From SBAX01 sp964421865 (lineage in GTDB: Bacteria > Planctomycetota > Phycisphaerae > UBA1845): a stretch of 64,000 bases of DNA. The stretch spans positions 1 to 64,000 of the forward strand of contig CAYQZH010000001.1 in the NCBI GenBank assembly GCA_964421865.1, read 5' to 3'. Shown here one piece after another: positions 8,766 to 16,245 of this stretch (within the stretch, counting starts at the first letter, position 1; every line of letters begins with the position of its first letter). The position numbers were made by a program, and so were the translations under genes. Below the pieces are notes generated by a model. That model was not told where the DNA came from and did no database searches. It saw only the letters and a list, made by a program, of their open reading frames with translations.

Positions 8766-10626
8766 GATCTTTGAACTGCGTAAAAAGCAACGTGGTTTTC
8801 TCGAACGTGTCGTCATGTTCTCCCATGACCACGTCCCGGATGTCCTCCGGCTTGCCCGTGGACTCCAACCCGTAACGATGTTGGAAGCGAGCAACATTGT
8901 CTTGCACTGGGCGGTCCTTCGTGTAACCGAAGTTGTGCAGCCGCCGGCGCAGGGCTTCGTCCCCCTCGTACTCCTCCGCCCGGAGCTCAACCTCGAGCGC
9001 GTAGATCAGGGCTTCCGGTGCCTCGCTCTCTCCCCATTCTACGGTACAACGATCGGGGAGAGTGGCCTTGCCCAGATCAACTTCCAGCCAGCCCTCTTCG
9101 TTCGCTTCCCCCTTGTGAGTCGACCCGGCAATCGTAACGCGAAAGGGCGCATTGGAGATGACTTGTCCATCCGGGTCAAAAAGACGGATGCGGAGCAGAC
9201 GCGGACCGTAGCTCAGAACGCGCACGCGAATGATATGCTCCATGTCCGTGGCCAGGCCTTCGGCAGACCACGGGCGCGGAACGAATACAACCCCTGGCTC
9301 GTCGGCGCTGTCGAACTTGAGATTACGGCCGTCCGGGGCCCGCTTGGCGCAGCCCACGTCGTCGCGGAGATGTTCGTTGATCTTGTCCGGTACGTCGGTG
9401 TCCCAATTGAACTTGGCGAGCTCCTGCCAGGTCATGCCGTTGGCGTCCGCCAGGCTCTTGATGCTCTCGCCGGTTTTGACCTTGTGTTCTACGATCTCGG
9501 CGATGAGGGAGGCCCCTCGGCGAGGAAAATAAGCCTCATCGAACTGCGACGCCTCGTCGGGCGTCAATCGGCCCTCTCCCAGCCCCACGAAGTCGAGGGT
9601 CGTCCGCAGCCGTAAGTCCTTCAGCTCACAGGCCACCGACCCCATGCCGGGTGTGTCCAGGTCATCCACGTGTACGCGACCTTGGGCGTCGGTTATGTGC
9701 CGCTCAACCGTGCCGTCGGGGAGCGTGACATTCAGTTGCACGCCCGCGATCGGCAGGTCGGTGAAATCATCAACGACTCGCACTGTGAAAGTATGTTTCG
9801 GTGTCGTGGCTGCCCGCCGCATCTGAGCGCATTGTGGGCAAACCTCGATGAGCGGCGTTCCGGCGGCGGAGGCGGCCACGAGGGCGGCGGCGGTGGACTG
9901 CGCCTGGGCGTTCTGGGCGGCCTCGGCGACGGCTTCGGCCACCGCGGCGGCGTTGTCGGGCGTGGCCGGTCCGCCCCCGTCGTCGCCGATCAACACGGTC
10001 TGACATCCCAACGCGATGGGGTCCGAGCCGCCGGCGGCCTCGAAAACTTTGTCACCCTCCCGGCACGCGGGCAGTTTGTTGATGAAAACGCTTTTGCTGC
10101 CCTTGGTCACAAAGCCCGGCCCGTGCGGCGGGATCGGCACGGGAATGGGGCAGATGTGCATGTCGGCCATTCCCGCCATCGCGCTCATGGCCGCGCCCAT
10201 CGCCGCCGCCGCGGCGGCCCTGATCGCCCGGGGATACGCCGCGTCCGCCGCCGGCTTACCGCCGGGAACCGCCGACGCAGTGGTCCATGTCGCGGTCAGG
10301 GCGACGTTGGCCGTCATTAGCGTCGCCTGGCTTGAAGCGGCAGTCGCAGGCGCCCCCGGCGCACCCTTGGAGGCCGCGGTTCCGGTGTCCTGTGAAAGTG
10401 CCGTGAACGCTTGTGACAACTTGGCCGGGGTCGCTGCGGGGTCTAAGGAAGCCGAGCCCATCAGGTCCTTCATGGTGTCGGAGGCCGACTCGATCCCCGC
10501 GCCCATGCCCGCCGGAATCGCCCGCCAGGCCGGCATGAAGCCGATCATCACGTCGGGACTCCCCGGCCCGGGATTAAGCGGCGGTCCGTGACTGGTTAAA
10601 TCAGCTGTTCGTGCAGCAGGAGGCAT
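8758..10626 (-). CDS. PAAR spike protein with C-terminal Ig-like, LysM and peptidoglycan-binding-like parts
   Basis: 622 residues from ATG 10626; a longer TTG start at 10650 is less likely because the family begins M(P)xAARxxDxTSHG. Residues 1-40 (ARTADLTSHGPPLNPGPGSP) and about 150-215 (HICPIPVPIPPHGPG, then GSKSVFINKLPACREGD) form a PAAR fold split by an Ala-rich insertion. An Ig/transthyretin-like strand set follows (VRVVDDFTDLPIAGVQLNV), then LysM (HKVKTGESIKSLADANGMTW), another beta domain, and a PG_binding_1-like end (LRRRLHNFGY...RFQHRYGLESTGK). PAAR caps the VgrG trimer as a sharpened tip and carries effectors. The LysM part may bind peptidoglycan or mimic the adaptors encoded alongside. 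Confidence 0.8.
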   Translation of the reverse strand: MPPAARTADLTSHGPPLNPGPGSPDVMIGFMPAWRAIPAGMGAGIESASDTMKDLMGSASLDPAATPAKLSQAFTALSQDTGTAASKGAPGAPATAASSQATLMTANVALTATWTTASAVPGGKPAADAAYPRAIRAAAAAAMGAAMSAMAGMADMHICPIPVPIPPHGPGFVTKGSKSVFINKLPACREGDKVFEAAGGSDPIALGCQTVLIGDDGGGPATPDNAAAVAEAVAEAAQNAQAQSTAAALVAASAAGTPLIEVCPQCAQMRRAATTPKHTFTVRVVDDFTDLPIAGVQLNVTLPDGTVERHITDAQGRVHVDDLDTPGMGSVACELKDLRLRTTLDFVGLGEGRLTPDEASQFDEAYFPRRGASLIAEIVEHKVKTGESIKSLADANGMTWQELAKFNWDTDVPDKINEHLRDDVGCAKRAPDGRNLKFDSADEPGVVFVPRPWSAEGLATDMEHIIRVRVLSYGPRLLRIRLFDPDGQVISNAPFRVTIAGSTHKGEANEEGWLEVDLGKATLPDRCTVEWGESEAPEALIYALEVELRAEEYEGDEALRRRLHNFGYTKDRPVQDNVARFQHRYGLESTGKPEDIRDVVMGEHDDTFEKTTLLFTQFKDHG

Positions 10627-10721
10627 TCTAATGGCTTCATTTCGGTCCAAGACTCACGGTTTTGCCAACTTTCACCATCCGAGTCATCAGGGAAGCCCAA
10701 ACGAGGTAACGTCCGCCTTCC

Positions 10722-11885
10722 TCAAGTCGAGGAGTCCGTCGGCTTCGAGCGGTCGAGCCAAATCCGTTGCCGTTTCCACCCGTCATTCTTGATGGCGTCC
10801 TCGGCGGCGGTCACCCGAATCACAACCCATTTCTGGTGCTTCTTCGTCGGATACGTCCCATTCTTGACATAGTCATTCTTAGTAACGCCCAGCTTCTCCA
10901 GGATTTCCCACATGGTCTTCCACGTGTCTTTTCTTTCCGCGAAACCCCATTCCGTCTGCTTGTCGGAAAGACCGGGACTCTGACACCCCAAAAACCAGCT
11001 TGGGTGGTTGCCGGGGTGAATAAAGATGGAGGTTGTCAGCTTCGCAGAGGCTGGGTTCTTCAGCCGCCATCCGTGAACACCCTTGAGCCACTTGCCGCCG
11101 GCCGAGTCTTCGCCATCGATCGCAGAGGAATCGCCCGCGGCACTGGGTTCTTCCCACTCATAACCAACCCAAATGGCCGGGTAGTTGAGCATATCCTCCT
11201 TGTTGGCCGAATGATTGCCCATTGGTTTCGGGTATCCGGCATAAGTGCCCGGCGGGAGAATGGCCATGCCAGTGGTGAAGCGGTTATCTTTCCATCGCTC
11301 CCACACGCAGACGCTCTTGTAGGCGCCATCTAGGTTTCGTGCCCCGCAAGGATCGAGTGTCAGATCCATCGTACCGCGAATGCCCCATTGATTAGCCGGT
11401 GGGCCGTCTTTGAGCACGGCGGGGGCTTTCCATGCCGCTTTCGGATCGGCGCCTCGCGCGTGCGAGGGCAATGTGCCTGCAATGGGAACCCAGATTGGTC
11501 CCGGGCCGCCATCGGCGTGGCGCTCGGCATTCCCCAGAGCGAGCGTCATGGTGCTGGTGCTCACTTTGATCTTTTGCTTGTTCGACTGGTCGACGTGTAC
11601 GAAGCGGTCTCCGGCCTCAAGCCAACCGCCAGGCGCACTGCCGACCGCTTTGGTGAGCTCTTCCTTGGAAAGAGGCTCGGTGGGCGCATTTGTCCAAAAG
11701 GGCGTAGAGACCTTGATCTCATAGAAGCGAGAGAAACGGAACTGCGTCTCGTAGTGGATTCGCAGATCGGCCACTGGCGGCGTGCCCTTGTCCAAGGTGC
11801 TCCCTTTGTCCGAGGCGGCGTGTGAGCGCTCCACGGCCTCGGGTGTCGGCGGGCATTCTGGAATCAGGAACGGCGGCTCGGCCAT
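10722..11885 (-). CDS. Candidate T6SS effector with HPGN...GC motif
   Basis: 387 residues starting MAEPPFLIPECPPTP. The beta-rich middle region is unrecognised. Near residue 285 it reads SIFIHPGNHPSWFLGCQSPG, a His-x-Gly-Asn followed nine residues later by Gly-Cys. This spacing resembles the HxGN...GC core of DUF5675 proteins and, more loosely, L,D-transpeptidase catalytic loops, where Cys is the nucleophile. The link is by motif only. It follows the LysM adaptor at 12002-12910 with about 116 non-coding bases between and precedes the PAAR fusion, so it sits where a cell-wall-active cargo protein would be expected. Confidence 0.45.
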   Translation of the reverse strand: MAEPPFLIPECPPTPEAVERSHAASDKGSTLDKGTPPVADLRIHYETQFRFSRFYEIKVSTPFWTNAPTEPLSKEELTKAVGSAPGGWLEAGDRFVHVDQSNKQKIKVSTSTMTLALGNAERHADGGPGPIWVPIAGTLPSHARGADPKAAWKAPAVLKDGPPANQWGIRGTMDLTLDPCGARNLDGAYKSVCVWERWKDNRFTTGMAILPPGTYAGYPKPMGNHSANKEDMLNYPAIWVGYEWEEPSAAGDSSAIDGEDSAGGKWLKGVHGWRLKNPASAKLTTSIFIHPGNHPSWFLGCQSPGLSDKQTEWGFAERKDTWKTMWEILEKLGVTKNDYVKNGTYPTKKHQKWVVIRVTAAEDAIKNDGWKRQRIWLDRSKPTDSST

Positions 11886-12001
11886 CTTGCATTTCCCATC
11901 ATTCGGAGGCTCTGACGAACCGGCAGCGCCAGCGAACAGACCGGCGCTTTTCGGCGGAGAAACGTGGGCCCCGCGCTCCCGCTTGGGGTTCCGTTAGATG
12001 C

Positions 12002-12910
12002 TCATTCACCAATTGATTCCTCAGGCGCATCCTTCTCTTCATCGCCCGGCGGAAAATCCTGGGCCATCGGGTCCGGCTCGTCCCGATCCGGCTCCTCGGC
12101 ACCTGCAGAGGTGCTGCCCCGCATTCCGTCATGCTCATCCTCAAGAGCTTTACGAGTCGCGTCATCGACCTTACCGGAGACCGGCAGCCCCATTTGTCGT
12201 TGGAAGGCTTTCAAGGCGGAGAGCGTTTTCGCCCCGAGAATGCCGTCAACAGGCCCGCAGTTGAAACCCAGGTTGTTCAGGCGCGTCTGTACTCCTTTCA
12301 GTTCCGTGACAGGATCGACCGAGCCGAGCTTCAGATGATACTCGTCGTCGCCAATGTGCAGTATGGCCGATCGGGCGTTGCCGGGGATGGGTTCATTGAG
12401 CCTGCCGCAGACATCCGTGGTCCCGGTTCGCTCCCGGCCGTCTACGATCAGTGTGTATGATTCGTTGGCCCGTGGCTCGCCGCTTTCGGTCAGGCGGAGG
12501 CGTAACCACGAGGGCTCACCCTTGCGTCGGAAGCGGTGCCGTATTTCGGTCTGGGCGGGCTCCTCCTTCGGCTTGGCCTCCGGAATGGTCACGCGGTCGG
12601 CAGCCAGCAAAACGTTGGGGTTCTTGCGAACCTCCTTAAGCTCCGCGTTGGCGGGGTCGTTCCAGATGGTTTCCCAGAAGTGGCCGGTGTCTTTGGCGAT
12701 GGAGGAGATGCAGTCGCCTTGTTTGACGACGTAGTCGCCCTGGCCGGCGGGACCGATACCTTGATATTGTGGCTCGGTCTCTTGTTGTGCAGGTTGATTG
12801 CCGGGGTCAGCTTGCGCCGGCGATTGCTTCGCGGTTTCGGCCTGGGCGCGCAACTGGGCGGCGCGTTGCTGTCGTAACCCGCGACTAGATTGTTCAAAGC
12901 TGCTGGTCAT
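12002..12910 (-). CDS. LysM / peptidoglycan-binding T6SS adaptor (copy 2)
   Basis: 302 residues from ATG 12910; the start overlaps the end of the PAAR stub. The N-terminus (GLRQQRAAQLRAQAE) is helical and low-complexity. LysM follows (GDYVVKQGDCISSIAKDTGH, then FWETIWNDPAN), then a beta domain (LRLTESGEPRANESYTLIVD) and a PG_binding_1 domain (GVQTRLNNLGFNCGPVDGIL...LKAFQRQMGL). There is no signal peptide, so it is cytoplasmic or delivered by the T6SS. It shares a nearly identical 93-base stretch with copy 1 at 15021-15824. It probably connects the spike with the effector encoded next, at 10722-11885. Confidence 0.7.
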   Translation of the reverse strand: MTSSFEQSSRGLRQQRAAQLRAQAETAKQSPAQADPGNQPAQQETEPQYQGIGPAGQGDYVVKQGDCISSIAKDTGHFWETIWNDPANAELKEVRKNPNVLLAADRVTIPEAKPKEEPAQTEIRHRFRRKGEPSWLRLRLTESGEPRANESYTLIVDGRERTGTTDVCGRLNEPIPGNARSAILHIGDDEYHLKLGSVDPVTELKGVQTRLNNLGFNCGPVDGILGAKTLSALKAFQRQMGLPVSGKVDDATRKALEDEHDGMRGSTSAGAEEPDRDEPDPMAQDFPPGDEEKDAPEESIGE

Positions 12911-13067
12911 AAAACACAAACTCAGGGTCACGATTCGTGGCCACATTCGCCGGGAGCGCCCGCCAGGCCGGCATGAAGCCGATCATCACGTCCGGGCTCC
13001 CCGGCCCGGGCGCCAGCGGCGTGGACGCGTGGCTGGTTTGGTCGCTCAGTCGTGCGGCTTCAGGCAT
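12894..13067 (-). CDS. Truncated PAAR protein (first half only)
   Basis: 57 residues starting MPEAARLSDQTSHASTPLAP, nearly the same as the first 40 residues of the full PAAR protein at 8758-10626 (shared SPDVMIGFMPAWRA). After ALPA it diverges into NVATNRDPEFVF and stops. It lacks the HICPIPxPxPPHGPG second half, so it cannot form a complete PAAR tip. Its ribosome site (AAAGGAAAG, 3 bases before ATG) is intact and its stop overlaps the start of the LysM gene. It looks like what is left of a duplicated PAAR-LysM unit, although a function as a small tip piece or a coupled leader is possible. Confidence 0.55.
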   Translation of the reverse strand: MPEAARLSDQTSHASTPLAPGPGSPDVMIGFMPAWRALPANVATNRDPEFVFYDQQL

Positions 13068-13101
13068 CGTCTTTCCTTTGATACCTCTTCATGATTCTAG
13101 G

Positions 13102-14091
13102 TCATTTCATCTCGAGTGAGGCGATTCCCGCCTCAAAGGCCATGTGCACAAATCGCCCGTCGCCGGACCAGGCAACATCGCTGACCACCCAGTCATCGGG
13201 CAACGATTGCTCGTGGAGGCACGTTCCGCGTGAATCAAAGAAGGAGAGAGTCGAACGTTTCCCGGTTCGACGCTCACAGGCGAAACGCTGCAGATGCGGA
13301 TGCCATGCGATGGGTTCGCAGGTCTCACCCTCACGCTCCATGGGAGGATCCCAACGGATCGTCTTCTCCTCTGGGACCGCCTGCAACAGCCGCCACCGTT
13401 CCGGCAATCCGCCTTCCAACTGAACGCCAAGAGGGGATCCTTGCGGATGGACCGTCAACTGGGAAGGGGACAAATCTCCACCGCGCGCCGGAAGGACGAC
13501 TTCGGTCTTTTGTCCATTCGTACTGACCCGCCAGAGTCGCTCGGCGTCGAAGTCGAGCGCGAAAAACGATCGCGCCGACGCCGACCACACGACCTGCAAG
13601 CGTCCGACGGTCGACAGGATTCGATCGGCCACGATCGTGCCCTTTCGGACCTCGACACAGCAAAGATCGAGCACATCGAGATCCGGATCGCCGTCGGCGC
13701 GGCTCGTCCACAACAGCGCGATGTCCCCGTCGTCGACGACCATGCCCTCGACGATCCCGCCCAGCCCGCCCACCGTAATTGGGGACGGCTTCACGCCATC
13801 CTCGAGCAGCAGGGTTCCGGGGCGCTCCTCATCACAGAATGCCAGTGTCTTCTTGACTGGGTTAATGGACCACGCTCCGCTGACCGCCGTGGCAATGCGG
13901 CGCGAGCGGGGGTGATCGCGCAAATCGATGGCCGACCGTTCAACCCGCGCCGCAGCCAATGCCTCCTCTTCCAGCAGGAAGAGGGCGTCGTCGGCCTGGA
14001 TGACGAGCACGCGCGACCCCGGCGCGGCACCGATGAGTTCCGGCGGAGGGCTGAGCGATGTCACCTTCAATTGTCCTTCATCGCGCTCCAT
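13102..14091 (-). CDS. Beta-propeller-like hypothetical protein, possible immunity protein
   Basis: 329 residues without signal peptide or membrane segment. Short repeated strands ending in W-x-aromatic/charged patterns (SVDVAW-like: VVSDVAWSGDGRFVHMAF near the C-terminus; RLQVVWSASARSFFALDF; CEPIAWHPHLQRFACE) suggest a WD40/TolB-type propeller. It starts 13 bases after the caspase-like gene, so the two are co-transcribed. Propeller proteins beside effectors may be immunity proteins or substrates; that is inference. I do not recognise an exact family. Confidence 0.5.
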   Translation of the reverse strand: MERDEGQLKVTSLSPPPELIGAAPGSRVLVIQADDALFLLEEEALAAARVERSAIDLRDHPRSRRIATAVSGAWSINPVKKTLAFCDEERPGTLLLEDGVKPSPITVGGLGGIVEGMVVDDGDIALLWTSRADGDPDLDVLDLCCVEVRKGTIVADRILSTVGRLQVVWSASARSFFALDFDAERLWRVSTNGQKTEVVLPARGGDLSPSQLTVHPQGSPLGVQLEGGLPERWRLLQAVPEEKTIRWDPPMEREGETCEPIAWHPHLQRFACERRTGKRSTLSFFDSRGTCLHEQSLPDDWVVSDVAWSGDGRFVHMAFEAGIASLEMK

Positions 14092-14104
14092 TCGGTCTCT
14101 GCTT

Positions 14105-14971
14105 TCAAACCACGGGGTCCGCGATCGGGATAGTCTTCAAGGCACCGCCGACGTCAATAAACGTGAGGTTGCCGTCGCGCTGCACGCCAAGGATATCCTT
14201 CAGATTCCTGCTAGGGTGCGGGTTGAGCTTCTTGCACAGTTCGTCCGGCGGAGCGTCCTTGGGCTTGATGAAAAAGTCCTTCTTGCAAACCTTGAGCAAC
14301 CGTCGCATCAAGGGCATCGCATCGGAGGAGTTCTTGTATACCATTCCGATGACCACGGCGTTCGGAAAAAAGGTCGCCAGGGCCTGGCGACACGTGAGGT
14401 AGACGAGGTTATTGCAGGAGACGCAGATGACCCCCCGGCACTCGCTCCGCACTCGGGCGTGGAGCGGATTGTCTTGGGGGCCGGCCGGGAGGATCGGCGT
14501 CGCGCGCGTCGATGTCATATACACTTCCAACGGTAGCTGCCCCTTCAGCGGGTCGCCCGGCGCGGCGTGATCCCACGTTCCCTCATGATACCAGTGGTTG
14601 AAGAACCCGATCTCCTTCTGATCCTTGACGTGCGTACTCGTATCCGAGGTGCTTCCGTCAATGCCGAACTGGCGCCCATGGTGCCCGGACAGATAGTACC
14701 AATCCGCCGTAAGGCTGCTCAACTGCGACTGGAACGTGGGCCATTGATCGATGATCGATTTCTGCGACTTGAACGTGGGCACGTTGGTTTGGCGTCCCCA
14801 GATCGGGGACACGTCCGTGAACCCGTACTTGAGCCACTTCTTCTTGATGAAACCGCTGTCCCTGTTGTCAAGCATCTCGACGATGGCAAACGTCAGTCCA
14901 CCTTTGTTGAGCGTATTCACCGCCCTGCGCCCCTTGGCGCTGCGCGCTGCGCTGGCTCGACCCGCGGTCAT
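14105..14971 (-). CDS. Caspase-fold-like protein, candidate T6SS protease effector
   Basis: 288 residues; ATG 14971 has GGGGAG about 6 bases upstream. Residues 90-100 read DWYYLSGHHGRQF and residues 180-190 GVICVSCNNLVYL. In clan CD peptidases (caspases, CHAT, gingipain-like) a hydrophobic strand ends in S-G-H-x-G with the catalytic His, and the next core strand ends in x-[AS]-C with the nucleophile. The spacing of 88 residues between His98 and Cys186 is in the usual range, and the following strand NAVVIGMVY fits the next core beta-strand. No signal peptide is present. The gene follows a LysM adaptor and precedes a beta-propeller protein. The assignment rests on motif order, not on a search. 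Confidence 0.45.
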   Translation of the reverse strand: MTAGRASAARSAKGRRAVNTLNKGGLTFAIVEMLDNRDSGFIKKKWLKYGFTDVSPIWGRQTNVPTFKSQKSIIDQWPTFQSQLSSLTADWYYLSGHHGRQFGIDGSTSDTSTHVKDQKEIGFFNHWYHEGTWDHAAPGDPLKGQLPLEVYMTSTRATPILPAGPQDNPLHARVRSECRGVICVSCNNLVYLTCRQALATFFPNAVVIGMVYKNSSDAMPLMRRLLKVCKKDFFIKPKDAPPDELCKKLNPHPSRNLKDILGVQRDGNLTFIDVGGALKTIPIADPVV

Positions 14972-15020
14972 TGGCGCTCCCCCGGATCACGCGGCTGATC
15001 CGTCAACATCGTCGAATCCG

Positions 15021-15824
15021 TCAACACCCGTGCCGCTCCATAAGCTTGGCGCGCGTCGGCGCATCGATGTCGTCCGATCGCTCGAGGCCTTCCATGGCCC
15101 GAAAGGCATTCAGCGCCTCACGCGTCTGTTCGTCGAGATGCTCCGTCTCCTCGCAGCCGTACCCCAGATTGTTCAGACGCACCTGGACGCCGGACCATGC
15201 GTCGATCGGGTCTACCTGCCCCAGGGCAAGGACATACTCGTCCTGCTCGGGGACAGCACCGACCAGCAACCGACCTCGACGGGCGTTATTGGGGATCACC
15301 ACTTCGATTTTGCCCTCCGCATCGGTGACGCCGTCAAACGTCTGCTGATCGATGGTGAGGGTATACGGCACGTTGGCTCTGGGCTTCCCGTCTTGCTCCA
15401 TGTGCAACACGAGCGACGACGGCTCGCCGCGGCGGACGAACCGATGCCGCATTTCCGTTTCTCCCGGCTCTTCCTTCGTGTTCTTCGCCGGTAGCGTGAC
15501 GCGATCATGCGGTAAAAGAACGTTCGGGTCGTTGCGGATGGTCTTGAGTTCGCTGTTGGCGGGGTCGTTCCAGATGGTTTCCCAAAAGTGGCCGGTGTCT
15601 TTGGCGATGGAGGAGATGCAGTCGCCTTGTTTGACGACGTAGTCGCCTTGCCCGACGGGGCCGGCGCCTTGGAATTCCTCGGCGGAGGCCGGGGTTTCGG
15701 GATTGGGGTTTGGGGGCGACTCGGAAGTCGCCGACGACTGGCGGGCGGCTTCGGCTTGGGCGCGAAGCTCAGCGGCGCGCTGCTGGCGGAGGCCGTTGCC
15801 GGGGTTGGTGGGGACGGATGGCAT
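15021..15824 (-). CDS. LysM / peptidoglycan-binding T6SS adaptor (copy 1)
   Basis: 267 residues from ATG 15824 (MPSVPTNPGNGLRQQRAAEL). The layout equals copy 2: low-complexity helical start, LysM (GDYVVKQGDCISSIAKDTGH), a transthyretin-like beta domain (LHMEQDGKPRANVPYTLTID) and a PG_binding_1-like C-terminus (GVQVRLNNLGYGCEETEHLD). The PG-binding half is more diverged than in copy 2. It is the first gene after vgrG, separated from it by an inverted-repeat element, and it precedes the caspase-like gene by 49 bases. A role as adaptor that holds cargo to the VgrG/PAAR spike, or as peptidoglycan anchor after delivery, is inferred. Confidence 0.7.
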   Translation of the reverse strand: MPSVPTNPGNGLRQQRAAELRAQAEAARQSSATSESPPNPNPETPASAEEFQGAGPVGQGDYVVKQGDCISSIAKDTGHFWETIWNDPANSELKTIRNDPNVLLPHDRVTLPAKNTKEEPGETEMRHRFVRRGEPSSLVLHMEQDGKPRANVPYTLTIDQQTFDGVTDAEGKIEVVIPNNARRGRLLVGAVPEQDEYVLALGQVDPIDAWSGVQVRLNNLGYGCEETEHLDEQTREALNAFRAMEGLERSDDIDAPTRAKLMERHGC

Positions 15825-15895
15825 TAACCAGGCTCCAAGCGGCACGGATCGCCAACGCTGCGGGGTGGGTTAGTCCGCGGGCTTACGCCCTGACC

Positions 15896-16164
15896 CTTAC
15901 CCACATCTCGCCGTCGGTTCGTCCCGTAGGGACGCATGGTAATAGCCCAGCGTTTCAACGCTGGGAACGCGTCCGCCGAACGTTCTTCAAGTCCCGTAGG
16001 GACGGTCGAACACCGCTCAGTCGTCCCTACGGGACTCTGTGCCTCGGACGCAACTCGGATCCCAGCATTGAAACGCTGGGCTATTCTCGCTTGCCCCGAC
16101 GGGGCAGTGGAACCACAACGCCGGAATACCCTTCCTTCCCTCACCGAGCCACTTTGTGGGTAAG
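15896..16164. repeat. Nested inverted-repeat element between vgrG and the LysM gene
   Basis: The outer arms CTTACCCACA (15896-15905) and TGTGGGTAAG (16155-16164) are exact reverse complements. Inside are 26-base arms at 15941-15966 and 16060-16085 (one mismatch), each itself a perfect stem (CCCAGCGTT tc AACGCTGGG). Two inner arms, GTCCCGTAGGGAC at 15991-16003 and its complement at 16023-16035, complete the structure, with another GTCCCGTAGGGAC at 15921-15933. No protein is encoded. It is a MITE- or REP-like element placed inside the operon, and would form a strong RNA structure. The flanks 15825-15895 and 16165-16245 show nothing further. Confidence 0.7.
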
Positions 16165-16245
16165 GATGAGGGATTGCGCCCGCGGCTCTGATTATCCGCT
16201 CCCTACCGGTCGCGGCTCGGTTAGCGGTCGCGGTACTGATAGGAA

